Positions 8,341 to 14,354 of a stretch of 24,613 bases of DNA are shown one piece after another. The translations under genes and the position numbers were made by a program. Position 1 is the stretch's first letter. Each line of letters opens with the position of its first letter. Below the pieces are notes generated by a model that saw only the letters and a program-made list of their open reading frames with translations, was not told where the DNA came from and ran no database searches. Source of the DNA: an uncultured Veillonella sp. (GTDB lineage Bacteria > Bacillota > Negativicutes > Veillonellales > Veillonellaceae); assembly GCF_934190855.1 (NCBI RefSeq), contig NZ_CAKPTN010000006.1, positions 1 to 24,613 of the forward strand. Direction: 5' to 3'.

Positions 8341-8728
8341 TGCGGGCTTTATTACCTATATAGCTATACTTACAATGTCCTTATTATTGCTTTTAGCATT
8401 TATGGGACTTCGTATTAGCCAAATTTGTGAAAGTAATGCCGTCGATGAACTCTATTTAGAAGAGGCTCATCATGCAGCTCAAAGAGGGGCTCATTGGTTT
8501 GTAGGTTATTGTAAAGCCGGAAATACTTGGGACTTTCATCAAAAACTAATCGTGTCAGATGAGGGGGATGTAGAAATAACTATTGAACCGGATCGTTCGA
8601 CGGATAATCCTCGTCATGTTATGAGTTATGGGAAATTAAAAAATCGGGAAATCGTGAGTCGCGTTCATATGTATGTAACGGTAGATGAAGATAAGCGTAT
8701 GCACGTGGTAAAAGTAAAACCTTATTGA
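8321..8728 (+). CDS. Minor pseudopilin, GspK/PilX-like position
   Basis: The product has 135 residues. GAGGAG at 8308-8313 places the start at ATG 8321. A 9-residue leader ends in NAG, then FITYIAILTMSLLLLLAF; +5 is Ile, and lack of Glu5 is typical of GspK and of PilX-type tip pilins. Downstream residues (EEAHHAAQRGAHWFVGYC) resemble the A-x-x-A-x-x-A-x-x-G segment after the helix in PilX/GspK proteins. It is much smaller than GspK (~300 residues) and lacks an inserted alpha domain, so PilX or ComGG is a better comparison. The stop codon overlaps the ribosome site of the PilM-like gene, indicating translational coupling. Confidence 0.7.
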   Translation: MNGAAHNAGFITYIAILTMSLLLLLAFMGLRISQICESNAVDELYLEEAHHAAQRGAHWFVGYCKAGNTWDFHQKLIVSDEGDVEITIEPDRSTDNPRHVMSYGKLKNREIVSRVHMYVTVDEDKRMHVVKVKPY

Positions 8729-8737
8729 GGTGAGGCT

Positions 8738-9592
8738 ATGAAACGGAAAAAGAAAATTCATTCTGGTGTTTGTATTACGGATGAGCGTATTGTATGTGTT
8801 ACTGCTCATATAGAAAATAAAACAATGGTCATTACCGATGCATTAGAGATGAAACGGAGTGGACCTATTGATGAAGACGTTACTAGATTTATCGAAACCT
8901 ATGATTTAGACGAAGGGGCCTACAGCATTGTGGCTAATATAAATACACAAATGCATGTAGCCCCTTATGATCCTCACGATTTTGATATGCAAGAATTTAT
9001 TAAGTGGAATGTAGAGGATTACTTTAACTTTGATGGGGATAGTTTCCAAATGGATGCGTGTCGTCGAGAATATCCAAGACATAATTATCATATGTTTATG
9101 GTAGCCGTAGATCGCCATTCACTAGAATTATTAAAGCAAGGGATACGAGATACGTATGCGCCAGTAGATGTTATCGACTTTTGGCCTATTCCTATGTGCT
9201 ACTGTTTGATGCGGCGTAGTGGGACTGTAACAGGTGTCGTTGAAGAAGATGCTATGCATCTATGGTTATGGTGGAATGATATATGTATTGAGGAATCTAT
9301 CGTTCCTATTACCGGTAGTGATATATCGGAAGCAATGGAGAGATTAGAATCTAGATTACAAGAGTTTGGTATTGATGAAATACAAGGTATACGAATGTAT
9401 GGTTTAGATACGCTATCTGATGAAGAACGGACTGATATGGAAGAAATTATTTCTACTTATGGTGAAAACGAATATATTCCATTGTTGTTCTTAGGTCGTG
9501 GTCGCAATCGTTGCAAAAAGGGCCAGTTAGATTGGGATATGGCCATTGGTATGGCCGCAAGGGGGCTTAAGTGGATTGGCTTGGGATGGTAA
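8738..9592 (+). CDS. PilM-like actin-fold pilus protein
   Basis: A 284-residue soluble protein placed directly before PilN- and PilO-like genes, the position of pilM. PilM is a cytoplasmic actin-like ATPase partner that binds the PilN N-terminus (family knowledge). Supporting features are the N-terminal two-strand pattern (HSGVCITDERIVCVTAHIE), a middle segment with FIKWNVEDYFNF, resembling the PilM stretch preceding its VDY/W motifs, and the C-terminal DWDMAIGMAARGL, matching the A-x-GLALRG ending of PilM. The family is usually ~350 residues and the GLDIG nucleotide motif is degenerate (SGVCI), so nucleotide binding is doubtful. A GspL cytoplasmic-domain homolog is the alternative reading. 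A GAGGTGAGG ribosome site (8727-8735) supports ATG 8738. Confidence 0.72.
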   Translation: MKRKKKIHSGVCITDERIVCVTAHIENKTMVITDALEMKRSGPIDEDVTRFIETYDLDEGAYSIVANINTQMHVAPYDPHDFDMQEFIKWNVEDYFNFDGDSFQMDACRREYPRHNYHMFMVAVDRHSLELLKQGIRDTYAPVDVIDFWPIPMCYCLMRRSGTVTGVVEEDAMHLWLWWNDICIEESIVPITGSDISEAMERLESRLQEFGIDEIQGIRMYGLDTLSDEERTDMEEIISTYGENEYIPLLFLGRGRNRCKKGQLDWDMAIGMAARGLKWIGLGW

Positions 9593-10172
9593 AGATACAT
9601 GTATAAATTTAATGCCTCGTTCTCTGCGATGGCATAGTCTATGGCATACATATCGGTACTATCTGTATGGTATAAGTCTTATATATTTTATGGTAGGCTT
9701 AGTGTCTTTATATATGTGTTGGACTAGTTACGGTGTATATGAGCAGCAAAAGGTAGAGTATTTAAATTTACGGGCAAATGATCAGTATCGAGTAGTTGAA
9801 CAAAAATATAGTGAGTTAATGGCTATTAAACATAAAATTCTTAAGAATACATCTGATAGTAATAAAGTTAATATCTATCAAAATAGTATAGTCCTATATA
9901 TTCTTGATACGGCTATGGACCAACATATTAGTTTACAGCATCTTGATGTAAAGGATGGGCGTGTAAGCATAGACGGTATCGGTACTAGCGATGAAGGATG
10001 TCGTAAATATATAGCTATTTTGCAGCAAAGATTATCGGGAATGGAGTGTCATGGAACAGTTAAAGCAGATAAAGGAGTTTATACATTCCATATGGAGGGA
10101 TCTAAAAGAGAGCACCACCCAACCGGTCAACAAGATACTAACGACCGTAGCCCTGTGGGGGATAATAATTAG
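9576..10172 (+). CDS. PilN-like pilus alignment protein
   Basis: Bitopic membrane protein with the PilN hallmark INLMPRSLR near the N-terminus, the segment that binds PilM in the family. A membrane helix follows (LYGISLIYFMVGLVSLYMCW), then a coiled-coil-like stretch (YEQQKVEYLNLRANDQYRVVEQKYSELMAIKHKI) and a ferredoxin-like C-domain. The start is uncertain: TTG 9576, with AAGGGGG at 9559-9565, is preferred (198 residues), while TTG 9546 and ATG 9612 remain possible. It overlaps the PilM-like gene by 17 bases. Its last 40 codons overlap the PilO-like gene, and the final ~25 residues (SKREHHPTGQQDTNDRSPV) are polar and low-complexity, probably not part of the fold. Confidence 0.78.
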   Translation: MAWDGKDTCINLMPRSLRWHSLWHTYRYYLYGISLIYFMVGLVSLYMCWTSYGVYEQQKVEYLNLRANDQYRVVEQKYSELMAIKHKILKNTSDSNKVNIYQNSIVLYILDTAMDQHISLQHLDVKDGRVSIDGIGTSDEGCRKYIAILQQRLSGMECHGTVKADKGVYTFHMEGSKREHHPTGQQDTNDRSPVGDNN

Positions 10173-10560
10173 TCTTTCTGTATATGGATATGTGCATTTG
10201 AGTCAAAAAGCTAATCACCTACAAGAACAACAAGAGACTTATGTTATACAAATGAATGCGGAGTCGGATTATATCCTATCTAAGGAAGCTAAACTATTAG
10301 AAGCTTTCAGAGAAAACAAAAATCTCCATACTAGCCATACAAGTATCTTTGATTCCTTACAAGGAGAACCATTAATGATTGTCAGTACTGATGAGCATGA
10401 AGGCATATTAGAATTAACATTATTAGGTAGTACGGAACGACTCATAAACTGGATTAATACTGTTGATGAAAAAGAGCCTTCACGACGTATAGAAATAGAA
10501 GATATTGAGCGCAAAGGTAATGTAGTTTACGTACATTGTGCTGTGAAATCAAGGATATAG
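10051..10560 (+). CDS. PilO-like pilus alignment protein
   Basis: A 169-residue bitopic protein with a cytoplasmic N-terminus of about 28 residues, a membrane helix (TVALWGIIISLSVYGYVHL), a coiled-coil segment with many Gln/Glu (SQKANHLQEQQETYVIQMN) and a short alpha/beta C-domain with ILELTLLGSTERLINWINTV, which resembles the PilO/GspM ferredoxin-like core. PilO pairs with PilN to align the inner-membrane platform with the outer-membrane channel. It starts at ATG 10051 with GGAG four bases upstream, inside the PilN-like gene (122-base overlap); no later start would keep the helix. The last gene of the operon, it is followed by tandem repeats and a terminator. No PilP or PilQ follows. Confidence 0.72.
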   Translation: MEQLKQIKEFIHSIWRDLKESTTQPVNKILTTVALWGIIISLSVYGYVHLSQKANHLQEQQETYVIQMNAESDYILSKEAKLLEAFRENKNLHTSHTSIFDSLQGEPLMIVSTDEHEGILELTLLGSTERLINWINTVDEKEPSRRIEIEDIERKGNVVYVHCAVKSRI

Positions 10561-10582
10561 TCACAGCAGTAAAATAGAGTTT

Positions 10583-10615
10583 TTTATAGAGACTTTATAG
10601 AGACTTTATAGAGAC
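10583..10615 (+). repeat. Three perfect tandem copies of TTTATAGAGAC
   Basis: Units at 10583-10593, 10594-10604 and 10605-10615 are identical 11-mers in direct tandem, immediately before and partly within the terminator stem. Eleven bases is about one helical turn. They could be slippage products or a protein-binding array. Confidence 0.9.
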
Positions 10616-10654
10616 AGATTATAGATATTATATCTATAGTCTGTCTTTGTTTTT
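10612..10654 (+). terminator. Intrinsic terminator of the pilus operon
   Basis: A 15-bp stem pairs 10612-10626 (starting AGACAGA) with 10632-10646 (ending TCTGTCT), with one T-G wobble and a 5-base ATTAT loop, followed by TTGTTTTT (10647-10654). It closes the transcript after the PilO-like gene. Confidence 0.9.
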
Positions 10655-10674
10655 GGACCATTTTATAGTACAAT
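10647..10674 (+). promoter_or_regulatory. Putative promoter for aroK-pfkA
   Basis: TACAAT (10669-10674) is a good -10 box; TTGTTT (10647-10652) is a weak -35 with 16-base spacing, overlapping the upstream terminator's T run. Position between a terminator and a new gene supports it, but the -35 match is poor. Confidence 0.45.
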
Positions 10675-10707
10675 GAAGGATATGAAATAATAAGGGGCAC
10701 ATAATAA

Positions 10708-11475
10708 ATGATAATTAAACGCAATATTATGCTCATCGGATCTATGGGAAGTGGTAAAAGTCACTTCGGCCGAAACCTTGCAGAACGTAAAGGTTGGCAA
10801 TTTGTAGATACCGATCGAGTATTAGAAAGTCGTTTTGGGTTGCCCATTGCTGAAATATTCAAAAAGATAGGGGAAAAAGCATTCCGTCGTGCTGAAATGG
10901 ATGTACTAAAAAAGGTATGCTTGTATCATGAAGCCGTTATTTCTGTAGGCGGTAATTTCCCCATTGAACATCGCACATTAAAGGTATTGAAAAAATACTC
11001 CTATATCATTGGTATCAGAGCAGCACAATTCCGTATAGTGAGTCGTGTTAATCGCCGTATTGGGAAGCGGCCTACCATGGATTATACTAATGTCAATGCC
11101 TTTGTACACGCTATGATACAGTCTTGGAAGCCAGTGTATAAACAGTGCGATTTTGTACTGGACACAACAAATGGTCGGACTTATGATTTTATGCAGCGTA
11201 TTGAGGATGAATTGGTAGCCTCAAATGTGCAATTTAAAGCAAGACGTCAACCCAATGAGACAGATGATATAGATGGCAAAGATTCATCTAGAGACACACA
11301 ATTTAATAAACGTCGTAAGCAAAAGACGTCTAATCAAGGAAACAAGAACCGAAAGACTGAGACTATATCCAAACAACGTACACCACAAGGGGGTAATGGA
11401 TATGAGAAGAATCGCAATACTAACAAGCGGCGGAGACGCACCTGGAATGAACGCCGCCATCAGAGCGCTAACTAG
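10708..11475 (+). CDS. aroK: Shikimate kinase-like protein with long basic C-terminal tail
   Basis: Shikimate kinase phosphorylates shikimate with ATP in aromatic amino acid synthesis. Visible elements: Walker A GSMGSGKS (11-18), QFVDTD (31-36), GLPIAEIFKKIGEKAFRRAE with the shikimate-binding Arg60, VISVGG (77-82), and a lid segment with RP (121-122). The kinase fold should end near residue 172. Departures from the family: the third Gly of the GGG motif is Asn83, GKST is GKSH, and the Arg expected before P-[LV]-Y appears as W-K (140-142). About 80 extra residues follow, very rich in Lys, Arg, Asn and Gln, and the last 74 bases overlap pfkA. AAGGGG at 10692-10697 marks the ATG. In many proteobacteria aroK lies just after pilMNOPQ, which this order recalls. 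Activity is uncertain. Confidence 0.78.
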   Translation: MIIKRNIMLIGSMGSGKSHFGRNLAERKGWQFVDTDRVLESRFGLPIAEIFKKIGEKAFRRAEMDVLKKVCLYHEAVISVGGNFPIEHRTLKVLKKYSYIIGIRAAQFRIVSRVNRRIGKRPTMDYTNVNAFVHAMIQSWKPVYKQCDFVLDTTNGRTYDFMQRIEDELVASNVQFKARRQPNETDDIDGKDSSRDTQFNKRRKQKTSNQGNKNRKTETISKQRTPQGGNGYEKNRNTNKRRRRTWNERRHQSAN

Positions 11476-12361
11476 AAAAGCCATACATGAAGGCTTTGAA
11501 GTATTTGGCATTGAACGAGGTTACTTAGGAATCATAGAGGAAAAAATATTTCCTTTATCTAACCGTGATGTAGGTGGCATTATCACCCAAGGTGGTACGA
11601 TGCTAAAAACGGCTCGTTTTCCTGAATTTCAACATGAAGAGGTTCAGAGAAAGGCCTATGATATTTTAAAAGCTCATGGCATAGATCACCTCATTGTTAT
11701 TGGTGGCGATGGTTCCATGCGTGGCGCCACATGTTTAGCAAAACTTGGTATGTCCACTATGACTATCCCTTGTACCATAGATAACGATATGGGTGGGACT
11801 CAATATACATTAGGTTTTGACACGGCTTTAAATACTGTAGTTGATGCGGTTGGTCGTATTCGCGATACATCTAACTCACATGAGCGGGTAGCCATAGTAG
11901 AGGTAATGGGGCGTAAAGCTGGACATATTGCTCTTAAAGCTGGTTTAGCCTGTGGTGCAGAAATAGTATTAGTTCCTGAAAATCCTATGCCTTTACATGC
12001 CGTATGCCGACATTTAAAGGAAACGCAGATTCGAGGTAAAGAATATAGTGTCGTTCTCGTAGCGGAAGGTGCATATAATAGTGGTGAAGTAAAAGCCTTT
12101 ATTAAGGAACACACGGAGTTTGATCCGAGCTTAACTGTGTTAGGCTATTTACAACGCGGTGGTGGTCCATCTGCATTTGATGCGATTTTAGCGGCCCGTA
12201 TGAGTGAAGCTTGTCTCAATCTGTTGATGAATGGTGTGGATAATCGATTATTGGGCTATATAGATGGTCATATCCGTCCTATTTCTTATCAAGAGGCAGA
12301 ACTCTTAGATTTCCCTATTAATGAAAAAGACTACACCCTATTATCCATATTGAGTAGTTAA
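11402..12361 (+). CDS. pfkA: 6-phosphofructokinase, PfkA type
   Basis: Phosphorylates fructose 6-phosphate to the 1,6-bisphosphate, the committed glycolytic step. The 319 residues match the bacterial PfkA length, so E. coli numbering nearly coincides. Motifs: SGGDAPGMNA (9-18), GGDGS (101-105) with Gly104 as in ATP-dependent enzymes, TIDND (125-129) with catalytic Asp127, EVMGRKAGHIAL (167-178) and LQRGGGPSAFDA near 250. Two oddities: position 124 is Cys (PCTIDND), where ATP enzymes have Gly and pyrophosphate enzymes Lys, and GHxQRGG is GYLQRGG. AAGGGGG at 11387-11393 fixes ATG 11402; the frame stays open upstream to 11273, but that part is only a shadow of the aroK tail. The gene is translationally coupled to aroK and ends at a terminator. 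Confidence 0.95.
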   Translation: MRRIAILTSGGDAPGMNAAIRALTRKAIHEGFEVFGIERGYLGIIEEKIFPLSNRDVGGIITQGGTMLKTARFPEFQHEEVQRKAYDILKAHGIDHLIVIGGDGSMRGATCLAKLGMSTMTIPCTIDNDMGGTQYTLGFDTALNTVVDAVGRIRDTSNSHERVAIVEVMGRKAGHIALKAGLACGAEIVLVPENPMPLHAVCRHLKETQIRGKEYSVVLVAEGAYNSGEVKAFIKEHTEFDPSLTVLGYLQRGGGPSAFDAILAARMSEACLNLLMNGVDNRLLGYIDGHIRPISYQEAELLDFPINEKDYTLLSILSS

Positions 12362-12371
12362 GCTAGATAAT

Positions 12372-12394
12372 AAATGGCCCGTTAGGGCCATTTT
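12372..12394 (+). terminator. Intrinsic terminator after pfkA
   Basis: AAATGGCCC (12372-12380) pairs with GGGCCATTT (12385-12393) around a GTTA loop; the T run (TTTT, then C) is short but the stem is perfect. Confidence 0.85.
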
Positions 12395-12431
12395 CTATAT
12401 ATGTCATAATTTATTCGTTAATGAAATTATA

Positions 12432-12460
12432 TTGCATAAAAGCAATTGGTGCTGTATAAT
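12432..12460 (+). promoter_or_regulatory. Sigma-70-type promoter of the macA efflux operon
   Basis: TTGCAT (12432-12437), 17-base spacer and a perfect TATAAT (12455-12460). Transcription would begin near 12467, leaving a ~70-base leader with AAGGAG at 12525-12530 before the macA ATG. It is the best promoter in the window. Confidence 0.8.
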
Positions 12461-12465
12461 TTAAA

Positions 12466-12495
12466 AATACTATATGTGTTGATATAGAATACTAT
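12466..12495 (+). repeat. Direct repeat AATACTAT spaced 22 bases, candidate operator
   Basis: AATACTAT occurs at 12466-12473 and 12488-12495, a centre-to-centre distance of 22 bases (about two helical turns), at and just after the predicted transcription start. Placement suits a repressor site; AT-richness makes chance possible. Confidence 0.35.
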
Positions 12496-12536
12496 CTCTT
12501 TTACATATATCTTCATCTTTATTTAAGGAGATCATA

Positions 12537-13619
12537 ATGAAAGAATTTTTCCAAAAGCATCGTAAACGCATAGTAGCTGGTGCTGTTGCTCTTTGTGTTC
12601 TTGGTGGCGGTACGTATTACTACATGGATAGCCAAAATGCTAACCAAACACAAAATTTATATACTACTGGCAAGGTAGAAAAGGGTGATGTAAAAACTAG
12701 TATTAGTGCTACTGGTACGATTAACCCTGTAAACTATGTAGACGTATCTACAAACGTTGCTGGTAAACTTGAAAGAGTTTTGGTAAAAGAAAATGATCAC
12801 GTTACAGAAGGACAAGTTATCGCTTATATTGATACACGACAACTACAGGCCTCTGTTGATGATGCTCGTGCAGCATTAGCTAAGGCCGAGCTTGATATGA
12901 ATCGCTACAAAGCTTTAGCAGCTCAAAATGCTATTGCTCAACAAACTTATGATGATGCCGTAACATCTTATGAACGTGCGTTATCTACTTTCAATCGTGT
13001 ATCTGCCGATCTAAGTGATGCTACGATTACAGCACCTATGTCGGGTACTGTTGTCGGTACGCCGTTAAAAGCTGGTCAAACCATCAGTACTGGTATTTCT
13101 ACGCAAATGATTATTGCCACAATTGCAGACTTAAATAATCTAGAAATTTACCTTACTGTAGACGAAACAGATATTGGTAGCATTAAACAAGGTGCTAAAG
13201 TAGAGTTTACTGTAGATTCCAAGCCAGGTGAAACTTTCACAGGTTACGTATCTGAAATTGCAAAAGGTACAAAAGGTAACATGGGCGCTACAAGCAATAG
13301 CGTAGTGTACTATACAGTTAAGGTTCAAATCCCTGAAAATATTGCAGGTAATTTCTTACCATCTATGACGGCTCGTGCTACTATCTTTGGTGAAGATATT
13401 AAAAATACTTTAGTAGTTCCTCTTACCGCAGTACGTACAGATAAACAAGGTGAATACGTATATGTAATGAAAGATGGTCAACCAGTACGTACCGCTGTTT
13501 CTACAGGTGTAACTGGGGATACGAATGTACAAATTCTAAAAGGTTTATCTGAAGGTGATGAAATCATCGTAAGTGGTGATGTTACTGCTCCTAAGAATAA
13601 TAGCCGTGGACCATTCTAA
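12537..13619 (+). CDS. macA: MacA/YknX-like periplasmic adaptor (membrane fusion protein)
   Basis: A 360-residue adaptor that links an inner-membrane ABC exporter to an outer-membrane channel (family knowledge). A single N-terminal membrane anchor (about 12-30, GAVALCVLGGGTYYYM) is followed by a lipoyl/barrel-sandwich half (VDVSTNVAGKLERVLVKEND), a short alpha-hairpin (about 100-155, VDDARAALAKAELDMNRYK), the second lipoyl half (ATITAPMSGTVVGTPLKAG), a beta-barrel (ADLNNLEIYLTVDETDIG) and a membrane-proximal domain ending in VQILKGLSEGDEIIVSG. The hairpin is short, as in YknX/MacA rather than AcrA. AAGGAG lies six bases before the ATG, and it is first in a three-gene operon. Substrate is unknown; macrolides, peptides or lipids are family precedents. 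Confidence 0.9.
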   Translation: MKEFFQKHRKRIVAGAVALCVLGGGTYYYMDSQNANQTQNLYTTGKVEKGDVKTSISATGTINPVNYVDVSTNVAGKLERVLVKENDHVTEGQVIAYIDTRQLQASVDDARAALAKAELDMNRYKALAAQNAIAQQTYDDAVTSYERALSTFNRVSADLSDATITAPMSGTVVGTPLKAGQTISTGISTQMIIATIADLNNLEIYLTVDETDIGSIKQGAKVEFTVDSKPGETFTGYVSEIAKGTKGNMGATSNSVVYYTVKVQIPENIAGNFLPSMTARATIFGEDIKNTLVVPLTAVRTDKQGEYVYVMKDGQPVRTAVSTGVTGDTNVQILKGLSEGDEIIVSGDVTAPKNNSRGPF

Positions 13620-13631
13620 TAGTAGGTGAAT

Positions 13632-14354
13632 ATGAATCAATCAGTAATCGATATACAAGGGATTACGAAGACCTATGTAAATGGTAAATTATCGGTGCCT
13701 GTATTGCATGGTATCGACTTACAGGTCAATAAAGGCGAATTCGTATCTATCATGGGTCCTTCTGGTTCAGGTAAGTCTACCTTTATGAACATTCTTGGTT
13801 GTTTAGATCGACCAACGACGGGTTCTTATCGTCTAAACGGCGATGAGGTAGCTACTTTATCTGATGATGAATTGGCTTTTGTACGAAACAAACAAATAGG
13901 CTTTGTATTCCAAAGTTTTAACTTATTAACAAAATTAACGGCTGTAGAAAATGTAGCACTCCCTATGATTTACGCAGGGATGGATAAAAAAACACGCAAT
14001 GAACGTGCTGCTGCCTTATTAGCATCTGTCGGTCTTGGTGACCGTATGGATCACTTGCCGTCCGAGCTATCTGGTGGTCAGCGTCAACGTGTAGCCATAG
14101 CTCGTGCATTGGCAAACAATCCAGCTATCATCATGGCCGATGAACCGACAGGTAATCTTGATTCCAAGTCTACTATCGACGTTATGAACATCTTTAGAGG
14201 GCTTTATGATGAGGGCCGTACAATTATCCTCGTTACTCATGAACCAGAGATTGCTACGTATGCAAGTCGCAATGTAGTATTGCGTGATGGTTTAATTGTA
14301 GAGGACTCTCAGAATCTTAATATGACACCTGTACAGGAGGTGACTCATGTATAA
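13632..14354 (+). CDS. ABC transporter ATPase, MacB/LolD/YknY type
   Basis: A 240-residue nucleotide-binding subunit with Walker A GPSGSGKST (42-50), Q-loop FVFQSFNLLTKLTAVEN, signature LSGGQRQRVAIARAL, Walker B IIMADEPTGNLD and the switch-His motif ILVTHE. These residues match the MacB/LolD/FtsE subfamily (FNLL..LTAVENV). ATG 13632 is preferred over an in-frame GTG at 13626, because AGG at 13624-13626 serves as ribosome site. It overlaps the permease gene by 8 bases, so both halves should be made in equal amounts. In E. coli MacB the ATPase and permease are fused; here they are separate, as in Bacillus YknYZ. Confidence 0.95.
   Translation: MNQSVIDIQGITKTYVNGKLSVPVLHGIDLQVNKGEFVSIMGPSGSGKSTFMNILGCLDRPTTGSYRLNGDEVATLSDDELAFVRNKQIGFVFQSFNLLTKLTAVENVALPMIYAGMDKKTRNERAAALLASVGLGDRMDHLPSELSGGQRQRVAIARALANNPAIIMADEPTGNLDSKSTIDVMNIFRGLYDEGRTIILVTHEPEIATYASRNVVLRDGLIVEDSQNLNMTPVQEVTHV

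Noticed and set aside
10653..10674. TTGGAC as the -35 for the aroK promoter
   Set aside because: Spacing to TACAAT is only 10 bases; the weaker TTGTTT at 16 bases is geometrically better.
11273..11401. N-terminal extension of PfkA from an upstream ATG
   Set aside because: The frame is open, but the family N-terminus MRRIAILTSGG begins at 11402 with its own ribosome site; the upstream codons lie inside the aroK tail.
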